Numbered from the stretch's first letter, positions 7,578-17,020 are shown. The stretch is 64,000 bases of DNA from Pinibacter soli (GCF_029961145.1 NZ_JASBRG010000001.1:744001-808000); one strand, 5' to 3'. Numbers and translations: made by a program. Notes: a model not told the origin generated them from the sequence alone.

Positions 7578-9089
7578 TTAGTGCCTAAAATGCCTCAATC
7601 CGGTCATCACCATCGCAAGGTTATGTTGCTTGCAATATTCAATAGAATCTTTATCGCGAATGGAACCGCCCGGTTGAATGAATGCTTCCATTCCTTCTTC
7701 GTGGCTCATTTGCACGCAATCATTGAATGGGAAAAATGCATCGCTTGCCAATACCGCGCCTTTCAAATCAAATTTAAATTGTTTCGCTTTTTCAATCGCA
7801 TGACGCAAAGCATCAACACGGCTTGTTTGCCCGCAACCCTTACCGATCAATTGCTTGTTTTTAACCAAAGCGATTGCGTTGCTTTTAAGATGTTTACAAA
7901 CAAGGTTAGCGAAAGTCAAATCACTCTTTTCAGCTTCAGAAGATGATCTGCCACCTACTTCTTCCCATTTCTCAAAATTACCTTCGTCCGTTTGCTGAAC
8001 CAATACACCATTCAATAAAGATTTGTATTGCGTCTTTACATTCAAAGGCGCTTTGCTTTGCAAAAGGATTCTGTTCTTTTTAGATTTCAGTACTTCCAGT
8101 GCATCTTCATTGAATGCCGGAGCAATCAATACTTCAAAGAAAATTTCGTTGATCGCGTCTGCAGTTGCTTTGTCGATAGTGCCGTTGCAAACCAACACAC
8201 CGCCAAAAGCGCTTTCAGGATCACCAGCCAAAGCCGCGTCCCATGCATCTTTCACAGAAGGTCTTTGCGCGATACCGCAAACATTTGTATGCTTAATGAT
8301 CGCGAAAGTTGTATCAGTAAATTCTTTGATCAACTGAGCCGCAGCATCAACGTCTACCAGGTTGTTGTAAGAAAGTTCTTTACCGTTCAGCTGGTTGAAA
8401 AGCTCACCCAGCTTGCCGTAGAAAACACCTTGCTGATGCGGGTTCTCACCGTAACGCATAATTTTTGCTTCAGGAACTGATTCAAAAAAATAGTTGCCGT
8501 TTGCAGGAGTAAAATATTTAGAGATCGCTACATCATAGTGTGCGCATACTTCAAATGCTTTTGCAGCAAATGCTTTACGCTGATCGATTGTAGTTTCACC
8601 TTTTTGATCTGTCAAAATTTGGTTCAGCAAAGCGTAGTCTTGCTTAGAAGCAACTACCACCACATCACTAAAATTTTTCGCAGCGCCGCGGATCATGGAT
8701 GGACCGCCGATATCAATTTTTTCAATGATTAATTTTTCTTCACTGGTAGAAGCTACTGTTTCCTCGAATGGATATAGGTCAACAATTACCAGATCCAATT
8801 CAGGAATTTCATATTGCTTCATTTCCTGTACATCCTGTTCGTTGCCTCTTCTTCCCAGGATTCCACCAAATACTTTCGGGTGAAGTGTTTTAACACGACC
8901 GCCCAAAATGGAAGGGTAAGAAGTAACGTCTTCAACCGGTACGCATTTGATGCCCAATTTTTCAATAAACTGTTGTGTTCCGCCTGTGCTGTAGATGGTA
9001 GCGCCAAGGTCGGAAAGTGTTTTAACAATTGGCTCCAGTCCGTCTTTATAAAAAACGGAGATCAATGCAGATTGAATTTTTTTGTTCAT
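7578..9089 (-). CDS. purH: Bifunctional AICAR formyltransferase / IMP cyclohydrolase
   Basis: This 503-residue enzyme performs the last two steps of IMP synthesis. The N-terminal MGS-like cyclohydrolase domain shows ALISVFYKDG, YSTGGTQQFIE and TLHPKVFGGILGRR. The AICAR transformylase domain has RYGENPHQQ, IKHTNVCG and SDAFFPFNDCVQ. Length is near the family norm of about 510. The frame is open upstream, but ATG 9089 (MNKKIQSALISVF) matches the family N-terminus, and the upstream codons come from an inverted-repeat element. No other purine genes are nearby. Confidence 0.98.
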   Translation of the reverse strand: MNKKIQSALISVFYKDGLEPIVKTLSDLGATIYSTGGTQQFIEKLGIKCVPVEDVTSYPSILGGRVKTLHPKVFGGILGRRGNEQDVQEMKQYEIPELDLVIVDLYPFEETVASTSEEKLIIEKIDIGGPSMIRGAAKNFSDVVVVASKQDYALLNQILTDQKGETTIDQRKAFAAKAFEVCAHYDVAISKYFTPANGNYFFESVPEAKIMRYGENPHQQGVFYGKLGELFNQLNGKELSYNNLVDVDAAAQLIKEFTDTTFAIIKHTNVCGIAQRPSVKDAWDAALAGDPESAFGGVLVCNGTIDKATADAINEIFFEVLIAPAFNEDALEVLKSKKNRILLQSKAPLNVKTQYKSLLNGVLVQQTDEGNFEKWEEVGGRSSSEAEKSDLTFANLVCKHLKSNAIALVKNKQLIGKGCGQTSRVDALRHAIEKAKQFKFDLKGAVLASDAFFPFNDCVQMSHEEGMEAFIQPGGSIRDKDSIEYCKQHNLAMVMTGLRHFRH

Positions 9090-9166
9090 ATTATTAGTAC
9101 TAATTGACGGTTGTAAAGAATGTAACCGGATATGGGAATTTCCAATAAGAGGCGCAAATTTAGCAG

Positions 9167-9250
9167 ATTTCACGCAAAGGCGCAAAGAGAAAACAAAGAG
9201 CGCATAGGGTTTCCTTCGTTTTTCCCCTTTGCGCCTTTGCGTGAAATTTC
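9167..9250. repeat. Inverted-repeat element, CGCAAAGGCGCAAAG word family
   Basis: The left arm (9167-9190) reads GATTTCACGCAAAGGCGC and onward. The right arm (9226-9250) is its complement, CCTTTGCGCCTTTGCGTGAA and onward. The loop is about 35 bases. It lies in the 264-bp divergent gap between purH and satP, so here it is at gene starts, not ends. Confidence 0.85.
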
Positions 9251-9353
9251 TCCACATTTATTAAAAATTATTTTACGATTGATCGTTTTATTTGAAAGAA
9301 TAGTAAATTTAACCGATTGCATTTGTTCACTTTAACCCATATCTAAAAATTTT

Positions 9354-9938
9354 ATGTCCACTGAAACGATTGTTGCCGTAAAAGACAATACGGCTAACCC
9401 TGCCCCCTTAGGTCTGCTCGGTTTTGGAATGACCACCGTTTTACTCAATATTCATAACGCCGGCTTTTTTGAATTGAACTCCATGATTATTGGCATGGGC
9501 ATGTTCATGGGTGGATTTGCACAAATTGTTGCCGGAATCCAGGAATGGAAAAAGAACAACACTTTTGGTGCTACAGCGTTTACTTCATATGGCGTTTTCT
9601 GGCTCACACTGGTAACTCTTTGGCTGATCCCCAACACTTCTTTTGGAGCGGCATATAAATCAAGCGCCACTGGTGTGGGTTATTACCTGCTGATGTGGGG
9701 ACTGTTTACATTGTTTATGTTTATCGGCACTTTAAGACTCAGCCGTGCATTACAGGTTGTTTTCGCGACATTAACTGTACTATTCTTTTTGCTCGCTATC
9801 AGCGATTTTACGGGAAATACAGCGATGAGAACCTTTGCGGGGTATGAAGGTATTTTCTGTGGCCTTAGTGCATTTTATACTGGGGTTGCCCAGGTTTTAA
9901 ATGAAGTTTACGGCAGAACTGTTCTGCCTCTTGGTTAA
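9354..9938 (+). CDS. satP: Acetate/succinate uptake transporter (GPR1/FUN34/SatP family)
   Basis: This 194-residue inner-membrane protein has six hydrophobic segments, the size and topology of the AceTr family. The N-terminal signature [14 protein letters not shown] (residues 16-29) matches the conserved NPAPLGL motif. Further support is [19 protein letters not shown] and SYGVFWL. It should import acetate or related short acids in symport with protons. ATG 9354 is the first start after the repeat and a T/A-rich promoter-like region. A strong terminator follows, so it is monocistronic. The symbol is by family analogy. Confidence 0.9.
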   Translation: MSTETIVAVKDNTANPAPLGLLGFGMTTVLLNIHNAGFFELNSMIIGMGMFMGGFAQIVAGIQEWKKNNTFGATAFTSYGVFWLTLVTLWLIPNTSFGAAYKSSATGVGYYLLMWGLFTLFMFIGTLRLSRALQVVFATLTVLFFLLAISDFTGNTAMRTFAGYEGIFCGLSAFYTGVAQVLNEVYGRTVLPLG

Positions 9939-9971
9939 TAACTCTTTGTTCGACTAATTGCCTATTCGTTT

Positions 9972-10004
9972 CCCCATAGCAATATGGGGATTTTTTGTTT
10001 TTAT
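9972..10004 (+). terminator. Intrinsic terminator after satP
   Basis: CCCCATA (9972-9978) and TATGGGG (9983-9989) form the stem, followed by ATTTTTTGTTTTTA. Confidence 0.9.
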
Positions 10005-10180
10005 GGCACACAGATGACACGGATTAGAAGGATTTTCACGGATTTTTTCTACTAACGTGTCACCCCGCTGAGGCTATATTGACCTTCGTCATGTTCTAAT
10101 CAGCCCCAGCGGGGCGACACGTTAGTAGCATCATTAGGTATAGCGAACCGGATACGAGCCCCAGAGGGGCGACATGTTAA
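10005..10180. repeat. Composite repeat: one CAGATGACACGG arm plus three AGCCCCAGCGGGG arms
   Basis: 10005-10048 is a single arm of the CAGATGACACGGATT family with no partner nearby. It is followed by CTACTAACGTGTCACCCCGC (from 10049), the reverse complement of the arm 10102-10128 (AGCCCCAGCGGGGCGACACG and onward). A direct repeat of that arm is at 10158-10180 (AGCCCCAGAGGGGCGACATG). The block fills the convergent satP-comEC gap. Confidence 0.8.
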
Positions 10181-10234
10181 ACATCGCGAAGCGAAATATT
10201 TAAACGCTTCACATAGCAGACATCAACTGTTGTC

Positions 10235-12307
10235 TCAGAGATTCACTATAAATGCACCGTTGTCTTTTACCGAGAAATATTTTTGATTAATCTGCTCGCA
10301 CTCTTCTTTCCATTTTTCAATCTTCCAATCTGCATTTGAACCGTCGAATACAATCGTTTTGCAGTTAAACGCGTTTGTGATGTCGCTAATGTTTAGTTTA
10401 GGGTTATGAGAAACAATGATCACATCGGCATTTAATTTTTCTTCTGCTTTTTCATATCCCTTCGAATCATTCAAAATGACAATTCGCTTGCCTTCCCATA
10501 CAATTACATTTTCTGTAGTTGTTGGTTCTGGTTTTATCCTTTGTAAAATGCGTGATGGTTTTAAGTGAAAGTTTTGTAGAAAAGCATCTTGCAACAATTC
10601 CTTATCTCCAATGAATTGATAGTTTCTCCCATTAATTATATCTATTGCCTGCTTTTGAGGGACGTTGTATACAATTAGTCTTTCTTGCTTTGAAGCTTCG
10701 TAAAATGAATACGTGCGCAGGCATACAAACAACAAAAGAGACAGCAAGCTAACATAGATATAACGTTTGTGATTTTTCAACAACCACAACGCGATTGACG
10801 CAATAAAAATGTACAACACTAAATTTTGCAAGATGCTAATCTGCAAGCTGCCCCACATGTTAAACGGGATGGCCTCAATACGTTCAACTATCGTATTCAT
10901 CAACCACAAAAGCCAGGTCAGTATTTTGCCGAAAGCGATCGCGACAGGTGTTACAAAAGAAACAGCACACAAGACTATTTCTCCAATCAATATAATTGTA
11001 GAGATAGGCACGGCCAACAAATTCGTCATTAAGAAGAAAATAGGAAATTGATGAAAATAATAAATGCTTATTGGCGTGGTTAGGATTTGCGCGGCGATTG
11101 TTACTGCAGCTGCCTGCCATATTTTATCAAGCAATTTATTCTTGATGTCGATACAATTGTATACCGGCTTCATAAAAATAACAATACTTAAAAGTGCGGC
11201 ATAGGATAATTGAAACCCCACATCCCACAACCAGAAGGGATTATAGCACAATAATAAAAATGCCGACGCGCTTAACGTGTTGTAGACTGATGATTGTTTT
11301 GAAATACTGTTTCCTATTACTATACAGGTAAACATTACTGCTGAGCGCAATACAGATGGTGATGCACCTGACATTATACTAAACGACCAAAGAAATAAAA
11401 TGACAATAACCGGTTTCAATATTCTGTTGAACTTCCGTTTGTCATTCAAAGGTTTCAGCAAAAACAGCAGCAAAAAATAAATCACTCCCAAATGCAATCC
11501 AGAAATGGCTATGATGTGAACTACGCCAGTGTTGGAATACGATTGTACCAAAGTTTTGTCAAGATCTTCTTTATAGCCAATCAGCAATGCTTCGGCGAGT
11601 CCGAGTTCTTTTTTGCTGGTAATATATTTCTGCAGAATGCCAGTGATTGCATCGCTTGCATTGAAGAGCATTTTCTTTGCCGCATTAGTTTTCTTTTCTT
11701 TTAAAATCACATATTCATCCGGCTTCAGAAAAACCTGGTAATAAATGCGCTGAAAGGCGCAGTATTGTTCATAATTGAAACAAGCTGGGTTGCCGGAATT
11801 GCGAATGGGCTGCAAAGGCTTGTCAATAACAATCTGCGAGCCATATGTAAGCGCGGGTCTCACGCTGTCCTTTTGCAGATATACAATGATGTTACCGGTG
11901 GCAGATTTGCATGAGCTGTCATCGCCCATCATCTCCACACTAGCCTTTGCTTTGAAAGACTTTTCTTTTTCCGTCAACGGCTCCTCAAGTGTTACCAATA
12001 ATTTTTGTGAAGCATAATTGTTCTTAACGCACCATGCATCGTTTGTTCCTGTGTTTTTATACAACAATATTCCACCTAAGCAAATCATTGTTGTATTTAT
12101 TGCAACTCCGCTTATCCATGATTGTGTAAATTTTCGCTTGAGTGGTAGCGATAAAAAAACAACAAACACCAGGAATGCAATCGCAGCAATTACCAACCAC
12201 GTGTTTAAAACAAATGCAAAATGATATTGCATTAGAAGTCCCGCAATAAAGGAAATAACCAACCGTAGAAATGGCGCTTGTTTCCAGAGATGAATTGTGT
12301 ACTGCAT
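10235..12307 (-). CDS. comEC: ComEC/Rec2 family DNA-uptake channel protein
   Basis: This 690-residue polytopic membrane protein is expected to carry single-stranded DNA across the inner membrane during natural transformation. It has an N-terminal membrane/OB-like region (DUF4131 type), then the Competence domain with the hallmark HIIAISGLHLGVIYF at about residues 246-260, and several further helices. The C-terminal 150 residues keep strands of the metallo-beta-lactamase-like domain (DVIIVSHNP, TIVFDGSN), but I see no HxHxDH metal motif, so that part looks catalytically empty. No other competence genes are adjacent. ATG 12307 is directly before the first hydrophobic segment. Confidence 0.88.
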   Translation of the reverse strand: MQYTIHLWKQAPFLRLVISFIAGLLMQYHFAFVLNTWLVIAAIAFLVFVVFLSLPLKRKFTQSWISGVAINTTMICLGGILLYKNTGTNDAWCVKNNYASQKLLVTLEEPLTEKEKSFKAKASVEMMGDDSSCKSATGNIIVYLQKDSVRPALTYGSQIVIDKPLQPIRNSGNPACFNYEQYCAFQRIYYQVFLKPDEYVILKEKKTNAAKKMLFNASDAITGILQKYITSKKELGLAEALLIGYKEDLDKTLVQSYSNTGVVHIIAISGLHLGVIYFLLLFLLKPLNDKRKFNRILKPVIVILFLWSFSIMSGASPSVLRSAVMFTCIVIGNSISKQSSVYNTLSASAFLLLCYNPFWLWDVGFQLSYAALLSIVIFMKPVYNCIDIKNKLLDKIWQAAAVTIAAQILTTPISIYYFHQFPIFFLMTNLLAVPISTIILIGEIVLCAVSFVTPVAIAFGKILTWLLWLMNTIVERIEAIPFNMWGSLQISILQNLVLYIFIASIALWLLKNHKRYIYVSLLSLLLFVCLRTYSFYEASKQERLIVYNVPQKQAIDIINGRNYQFIGDKELLQDAFLQNFHLKPSRILQRIKPEPTTTENVIVWEGKRIVILNDSKGYEKAEEKLNADVIIVSHNPKLNISDITNAFNCKTIVFDGSNADWKIEKWKEECEQINQKYFSVKDNGAFIVNL

Positions 12308-12356
12308 AAGGCTTGACGATTTGTGCAGTATTTGGAGATAGGAAGTTTCAAAGATA

Positions 12357-12438
12357 ACGCTTAATGCTAAACGCCAAATGCTTAAGGCTTAGCGCAGAAT
12401 GCCGCATCTTGCGTTAGGCGTTAGGCATTAGGCGTTCA
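12357..12438. repeat. Inverted-repeat element, GCGTTAGGCGTTAGGC word family
   Basis: The left arm (12357-12396) repeats CGCTTAATGCTAAACGCC-type words. The right arm (from 12409) reads TTGCGTTAGGCGTTAGGCAT and onward. Internal tandem reiteration of GCGTTAGG-like units is obvious. It sits between comEC and the next minus-strand gene. A sister element is at 28035-28111. Confidence 0.85.
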
Positions 12439-12449
12439 GTGTTGCCCCA

Positions 12450-12776
12450 TCACCACCGCTCCTCTTCATCAATTTCATCATCGTTCTTTCTGAACTCTTG
12501 CCTCGTTTTTATTTTTTGCAATTCACGTTCTACGATCAATGTGGCTATGATTTTTCCGGCATCTTCTTCGTTATGCATTTTCAGCATGTACCGAAGTTTT
12601 GGTTCGCTTACATCTAACCGGTAAAGAATGCCGACTAACTTTTGAAAATCCTTTTGTATCAACTCATTTACCGGTACGGCAATCATGGCAATCATTTGAT
12701 CGAACGAAACCGTTGACGGAATGGCTGCCGCAAATTCGTTCTGTAAATTATGAATGAGTTGTTTGTTGGTCTCCAT
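12450..12776 (-). CDS. Conserved-looking hypothetical protein, 108 residues
   Basis: The function is not recognised. The protein is small, soluble and largely helical (METNKQLIHNLQNEFAAAIP), with a charged C-terminus (RQEFRKNDDEIDEEERW). No metal or nucleotide motif is visible. ATG 12776 is preferred over 12797, because it begins 7 bases after the stop of the upstream TIGR02757 gene (12784) and gives a natural N-terminus. The two genes are therefore a likely two-gene operon. The tight spacing and codon quality support a real gene. Confidence 0.7.
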   Translation of the reverse strand: METNKQLIHNLQNEFAAAIPSTVSFDQMIAMIAVPVNELIQKDFQKLVGILYRLDVSEPKLRYMLKMHNEEDAGKIIATLIVERELQKIKTRQEFRKNDDEIDEEERW

Positions 12777-12783
12777 TGATGCT

Positions 12784-13584
12784 TTAATATTTTTCAATTA
12801 CGCCCAGGCCGAATAATGCAAAATCATATTTCACCGGATCATTCCTATCGAGCTTAGAGAGATACGCTGTCAATTCAACAGCGGCTTGCCAGTCTACTTG
12901 TTTTCTATCCAGCAAATTAAAACGTTTTGCAACACGGGCAACATGCACGTCCATCGGACAGATCAATTGCGAAGGTTTGATTTTTTTCCAAATACCAAAG
13001 TCAACTTTCTTGTTATCGTTTCGTACCATCCAGCGCAAATACATGTTTAGCCTTTTGCAAGCAGACTTTTTAAATGGTGCAGCAATATGTTTTCTTGTGC
13101 GCTCAGGAAATTCATCAAAGTCAAAAAAATAGTGATGAAACCCGTTGAGTGCATTTTCTATATTCTCATCGTCCGGCTGCATCCATTTTGAGAATGCTGT
13201 TTCCAATGATGTATTTTCTTTATAGTGATATTGTAAAAATTTGAGCGAGTGAAAAAGATCCGTTGCGTTGAATGTGCGGTGCACAAAATCGATGAAAGGA
13301 ATCAGATCTGTTTCTTCAAATGAGGTCACAAACTGATGTGGTGCGTTATCCATCAGGTTGAACAACTTTGTGCAGGAATTGATGATTGTTTTTCTGTTGC
13401 CCCAGGCAAGTATGGAAGCGAAAAAACCTGCTATTTCTATGTCCTGTTTTTTAGAAAATTTATGCGGTATGCTGATGGGGTCATCCGGAATAAACGCGGG
13501 AGCGTTGTATTCTCCTACTTTTCTATTGAAGAAGTCAACCAGTTTTTTGTCGTCGGCTGATAATTGTTCTTTGCTGGATTTCAA
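12784..13584 (-). CDS. TIGR02757 (DUF2400) family protein
   Basis: This 266-residue protein matches the TIGR02757 family pattern as I know it: FASILAWGNRKTIINSC near residue 55, then LRWMVRNDNKKVDFGIWKKI and PSQLICPMDVHVARVAKRF at about 190-225, ending KYDFALFGLGVIEKY. The fold is related to helix-hairpin-helix DNA glycosylases, which suggests a nucleic-acid role, but the biochemical function is not known to me. It is cytoplasmic, with no signal peptide. The hypothetical gene at 12450 follows within 7 bases. Confidence 0.85.
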   Translation of the reverse strand: MKSSKEQLSADDKKLVDFFNRKVGEYNAPAFIPDDPISIPHKFSKKQDIEIAGFFASILAWGNRKTIINSCTKLFNLMDNAPHQFVTSFEETDLIPFIDFVHRTFNATDLFHSLKFLQYHYKENTSLETAFSKWMQPDDENIENALNGFHHYFFDFDEFPERTRKHIAAPFKKSACKRLNMYLRWMVRNDNKKVDFGIWKKIKPSQLICPMDVHVARVAKRFNLLDRKQVDWQAAVELTAYLSKLDRNDPVKYDFALFGLGVIEKY

Positions 13585-13636
13585 TTGGAGGTTTTTGAAT
13601 CGGGCAATTTACATAAATGGGATCGAATACACTGAT

Positions 13637-13659
13637 ACAAAAAATGCCGCGAAGCGGCA
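13637..13659 (-). terminator. Intrinsic terminator downstream of the DEAD-box helicase
   Basis: On the minus strand TGCCGC-TTC-GCGGCA is followed by TTTTTTG. A second palindrome (GGGCGAA/TTCGCCC, 13673-13691) lies between it and the helicase stop codon. Confidence 0.8.
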
Positions 13660-13707
13660 ATTATGTGTTAAAGGGCGAACGCAATTCGCCCCGACAATGT
13701 CAATACG

Positions 13708-14943
13708 TTAAACAAATTTTTTATTGCGATTCCCTGAAGGCTTCTGCTTGTAAAATTTTCTGTTACTGCCACCGCCACCGCTGTTTCTTATTGAAGGGTT
13801 ATACACCGGAGCCTCCCCCAGTGCCTCCGGAACAGGTAATTTATCTACTGTTTTACCAATCAATTTTTCAATGCGTGCAAAACGGCCATGTTCCCTCTCA
13901 CTGATCAGGGTGATCGCCACGCCCTCCGCTTCGGCCCTTGCCGTTCTTCCTATGCGGTGCACGTAGTCCTCGCCATCGTGCGGCACATCGTAGTTGATTA
14001 CAAGGTCTATTGTATCAATATCAATACCTCTCGAAAGAATGTCTGTTGCTACCAAAACAGGAATTCGCCCACTATTGAATTTCAGCAATACGTCTTCACG
14101 GCTTGACTGCTCAAGATCGCTATGCATTTCGCCAATGGTAAGGCCACCTTGTCTTAATTCAGCCACCAATTTCTTTACACTTTGTTTGCTGCTGCAAAAA
14201 ACAAGTGCACTTTTGAAGGTGGCGCTTTGTAAAACATTTTTCACCAATGGCAATTTCTGGTGCTCAAAAACAGAATATGCCTGCTGCTGTATTTTTTCCG
14301 GTGGTTTGGAAATGGAAATATTTACCTCTGAAGGGTTCTGTAAGATTTGCTTTGCCAGGGTTCTTATTTTCTCCGGCATTGTTGCAGAAAAAAGCAAGGT
14401 TTGTCTTTGGGCGGGGAGGAAAGAAGTTATTTTCCTGATGTCTTCCTGAAAGCCCATGTCAAGCATGCGGTCAGCCTCATCCAGAACAAGAAACTGTAAC
14501 CCTTTTAGCGGCACATAACCCATGTTTAAGTGAGCGATCATCCGGCCGGGTGTACACACAACTATGTCTACTCCCATCCGCAGGGCCTGCTTTTCTATAA
14601 TGAAGTTGTTTCCATCGTTACCGCCATAAATGGCAATGGAACTAATATTGGTAAAATAAGAAAGCCCCTCCAGGTGCTGCCCTATTTGTATGGCAAGTTC
14701 CCGCGTGGGAACAAGTACGAGAGCGCTTACCTGGCCGTCATTTCTATGTTGTAATAACTTGTTGATTACCGGCAAAAGAAACGCGGCCGTCTTACCGGTT
14801 CCCGTTTGGGCAGATGCAATAATGTCTTTACCTGATAAAATAAGAGGGATTACCTGTGCCTGAACAGGTGTAGCATTTTCGTAACCGGATGCCTGTATGC
14901 CTTCGAGCAGATCAGGATGAAGGTTTAATTCGTTAAAATTCAA
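13708..14943 (-). CDS. DEAD-box ATP-dependent RNA helicase (RhlE-like)
   Basis: This 411-residue protein carries the full DEAD-box set in order: Q motif region (YENATPVQAQVIP), motif I AQTGTGKT, Ia PTRELAIQI, Ib TPGRM, II DEAD, III SAT, IV ALVFCSS, V ATDILSRGIDID and VI HRIGRTAR. A short basic, Gly/Asn-rich tail (GGGGSNRKFYKQKPSGNRNKKFV) fits RNA contact. It should unwind RNA duplexes in ribosome assembly or RNA turnover. The start ATG 14943 gives the standard N-terminus (MNFNELNLHPDLL). Assignment to RhlE rather than another subfamily is tentative. Confidence 0.93.
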   Translation of the reverse strand: MNFNELNLHPDLLEGIQASGYENATPVQAQVIPLILSGKDIIASAQTGTGKTAAFLLPVINKLLQHRNDGQVSALVLVPTRELAIQIGQHLEGLSYFTNISSIAIYGGNDGNNFIIEKQALRMGVDIVVCTPGRMIAHLNMGYVPLKGLQFLVLDEADRMLDMGFQEDIRKITSFLPAQRQTLLFSATMPEKIRTLAKQILQNPSEVNISISKPPEKIQQQAYSVFEHQKLPLVKNVLQSATFKSALVFCSSKQSVKKLVAELRQGGLTIGEMHSDLEQSSREDVLLKFNSGRIPVLVATDILSRGIDIDTIDLVINYDVPHDGEDYVHRIGRTARAEAEGVAITLISEREHGRFARIEKLIGKTVDKLPVPEALGEAPVYNPSIRNSGGGGSNRKFYKQKPSGNRNKKFV

Positions 14944-15068
14944 AACAATTCTTTTTTTTAGTGTCGATTCCGTTCTTGTGCCAAACGCATTTATATAATG
15001 TACTATTCCAAATCACAATCCTTCTAACAAACAACTATTGCGAAGAATGGTTCAAATTTTAAACAGCA

Positions 15069-15827
15069 TTAGCCTTTTAAAAGCTGAGACTTTGAAATGT
15101 AGGTTTTATTGGGGTAATAGATAAAAAGACAGCTTCCGTCTTTAATAGAATTAATAACTTCCGCAGATTCATTATCGGGTACAGCTGGACAGCCATAACT
15201 TCTTCCGGTAAACGGATTTTCTTCTATGAAAGAAGGCCCTACGTATTCTGAGCCATGAACAACGATGTTTCGCTTCAAAGCTCTGTCATTAAAACCTCTC
15301 TCTACGCCGTCGATTTTCAAAGATAAGCCATGTGAACCAGAGTAAGTCGATCTTGTTACATAAAAACCAAGACTGCTTTTATGGCTTTCGGGGCTATTAG
15401 AAAATGACTTTGCAAATTCGCCGCCGGTATTTCTGCCATGGGCAACATATGTATTGATAAGCAATTTCATGCCTACGAGGTCAATTATATACAGTCTTTT
15501 ATTGCGGGACGACTGACTGAAATCGCAAATGGACAGTATGCCATCTTTTGCCAGCATGCCTTTTGCGCGAAGTTTTTGATAGCCTCTCCATGCAAATTTA
15601 AACGCCTGTTCACTCAAACCGGACGTTGCAAGTTGCAGAGAATCATATATTTGATCCGCCATCGCCATTGTGCTGCTTGAAATTGCAGCATAAGTAACAG
15701 GTGCAGCAGCTACGGCTGATTTTGTGTATTTACGGATTTTGCGTGTTTTAGCTGAAATCAACGCAGGAACAGTGAGCATCAATATTAGCCCGGCACACAC
15801 TCTAAAGTTTCTTTTACTTTTACGCAT
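15069..15827 (-). CDS. Murein L,D-transpeptidase catalytic domain (YkuD_2-like) exported protein
   Basis: This 252-residue exported protein has a basic n-region plus hydrophobic core (KSKRNFRVCAGLILMLTVPALISA). The catalytic-type site is HG at H191 (VVHGSEY) and C213 in GRSYGCPAVP, as in L,D-transpeptidase-like YkuD_2 proteins. It probably modifies or trims peptidoglycan in the periplasm; activity is inferred from the family. ATG 15827 is preferred to the GTG at 15872, because AGAGGA lies about 12 bases upstream and the signal peptide then starts cleanly. It lies upstream of the helicase on the same strand, with a 125-bp gap. Confidence 0.85.
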   Translation of the reverse strand: MRKSKRNFRVCAGLILMLTVPALISAKTRKIRKYTKSAVAAAPVTYAAISSSTMAMADQIYDSLQLATSGLSEQAFKFAWRGYQKLRAKGMLAKDGILSICDFSQSSRNKRLYIIDLVGMKLLINTYVAHGRNTGGEFAKSFSNSPESHKSSLGFYVTRSTYSGSHGLSLKIDGVERGFNDRALKRNIVVHGSEYVGPSFIEENPFTGRSYGCPAVPDNESAEVINSIKDGSCLFIYYPNKTYISKSQLLKG

Positions 15828-15931
15828 ATTGATCGGTTTTCCTCTTGGACTTTTATAACGCGCAAAATTCACGATTATTATATTAAGAAAGTGTTTATAT
15901 AATCATAAAAACACATCAGCACTTTACATAT

Positions 15932-16960
15932 CTAATTTTTAACCTCTTGAGAATCAACCAAATTGAATTCTATGCCATAAATTTTTATCAGTAAAAGGAA
16001 CATGGAAATGAGCAGCGGACCGAAAATCAACCCAATAAACCCGAATAATGGCACTCCGATCAACACACCAAACACGGTTACTAGCGGGTGAACGTCACCT
16101 ATTTTGCGCTGTAACCAGAAACGGAACACATTGTCGACCGTGCCAATAAAGCCGAAACCAAAGATCAACAGGGCTACTCCGCGCCAGGTTTCTCCGTTGG
16201 CAAAAAAGATTATTCCCAGCGGAACATAAGCCAATGCCGCCCCTAAAATCGGGATCATGGCTGTAAAACAGGTGATGCCGAACCACAAAAAAGGCTCTTT
16301 TACGCCTAAAATAAAATAACCGATTAACGCCACCGTACCCTGCAAAAGGGCTATCAACGGAATCCCAACCGCGTTGCTTATCACCATATTATGGATTTCT
16401 TTGCGCAGCAACTGAATATTGGCGGGTTTTAACGGAAAAAACTCATTAAACCATTTCTCCATCTTATCCCCGCTTACCAGCATAAAATAGAGAATGAAGT
16501 ACATCATTATAATGGTGGTAAGCGTGCTGAAGGTGGCTCCCAATAATGCCGGTAACTCTTTCATTATCAGGTCGCTCAACTTTTGAATATTCTCATCATT
16601 GAGAATTTCATATCCGAGCCTTTTTTCGAGGTCGTTTATAAATGTTTTCAGGGATAGGGTTATTTCATCGGAGTGTTGTATTAAATAAATCACTTTCGAC
16701 GAAAGCATGTTAACCATGAAGTAAATAGGTAACATGATAATGAGAAAAGACAACAACATCAATACAGCAGCTGCCAATCCTTTTTTCCAGCCTCTTTTAC
16801 AAAGGCGAAACATCCATTTGCGTAGCAATACATAAAAAGTAAGTGCTCCCAGAAACGCCGGAATAAAACTTTGCAGTTCCCTGAAAAGTATCCAGCCCAA
16901 AACAACCAACACTCCAATAAAAAAAAACTGTTTTACTTTTTCAGGTGGTAATGTATTCAT
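15932..16960 (-). CDS. AI-2E family transporter (PerM/YdiK-type permease)
   Basis: This 342-residue inner-membrane protein has about eight hydrophobic segments, including an N-terminal pair (FFIGVLVVLGWILF; FIPAFLGALTFYVLL) and the C-terminal family block (GITCFTAMIPILGAALAYVP, then HPLVTVFGVLIGVPLFGFIGL). A soluble loop lies between about residues 75 and 145. Members of this family have been linked to export of AI-2 or to Na+/H+ antiport, so the substrate cannot be set here. It is separated from the DUF4440 gene upstream by 60 bases and could share its transcript. Confidence 0.9.
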   Translation of the reverse strand: MNTLPPEKVKQFFFIGVLVVLGWILFRELQSFIPAFLGALTFYVLLRKWMFRLCKRGWKKGLAAAVLMLLSFLIIMLPIYFMVNMLSSKVIYLIQHSDEITLSLKTFINDLEKRLGYEILNDENIQKLSDLIMKELPALLGATFSTLTTIIMMYFILYFMLVSGDKMEKWFNEFFPLKPANIQLLRKEIHNMVISNAVGIPLIALLQGTVALIGYFILGVKEPFLWFGITCFTAMIPILGAALAYVPLGIIFFANGETWRGVALLIFGFGFIGTVDNVFRFWLQRKIGDVHPLVTVFGVLIGVPLFGFIGLIFGPLLISMFLLLIKIYGIEFNLVDSQEVKN

Positions 16961-17020
16961 GCTGAACGAGTTTTAGGAAAGATAAGAAAGTTTGCGGCAT
17001 CGCTTATACATGATCGATTT

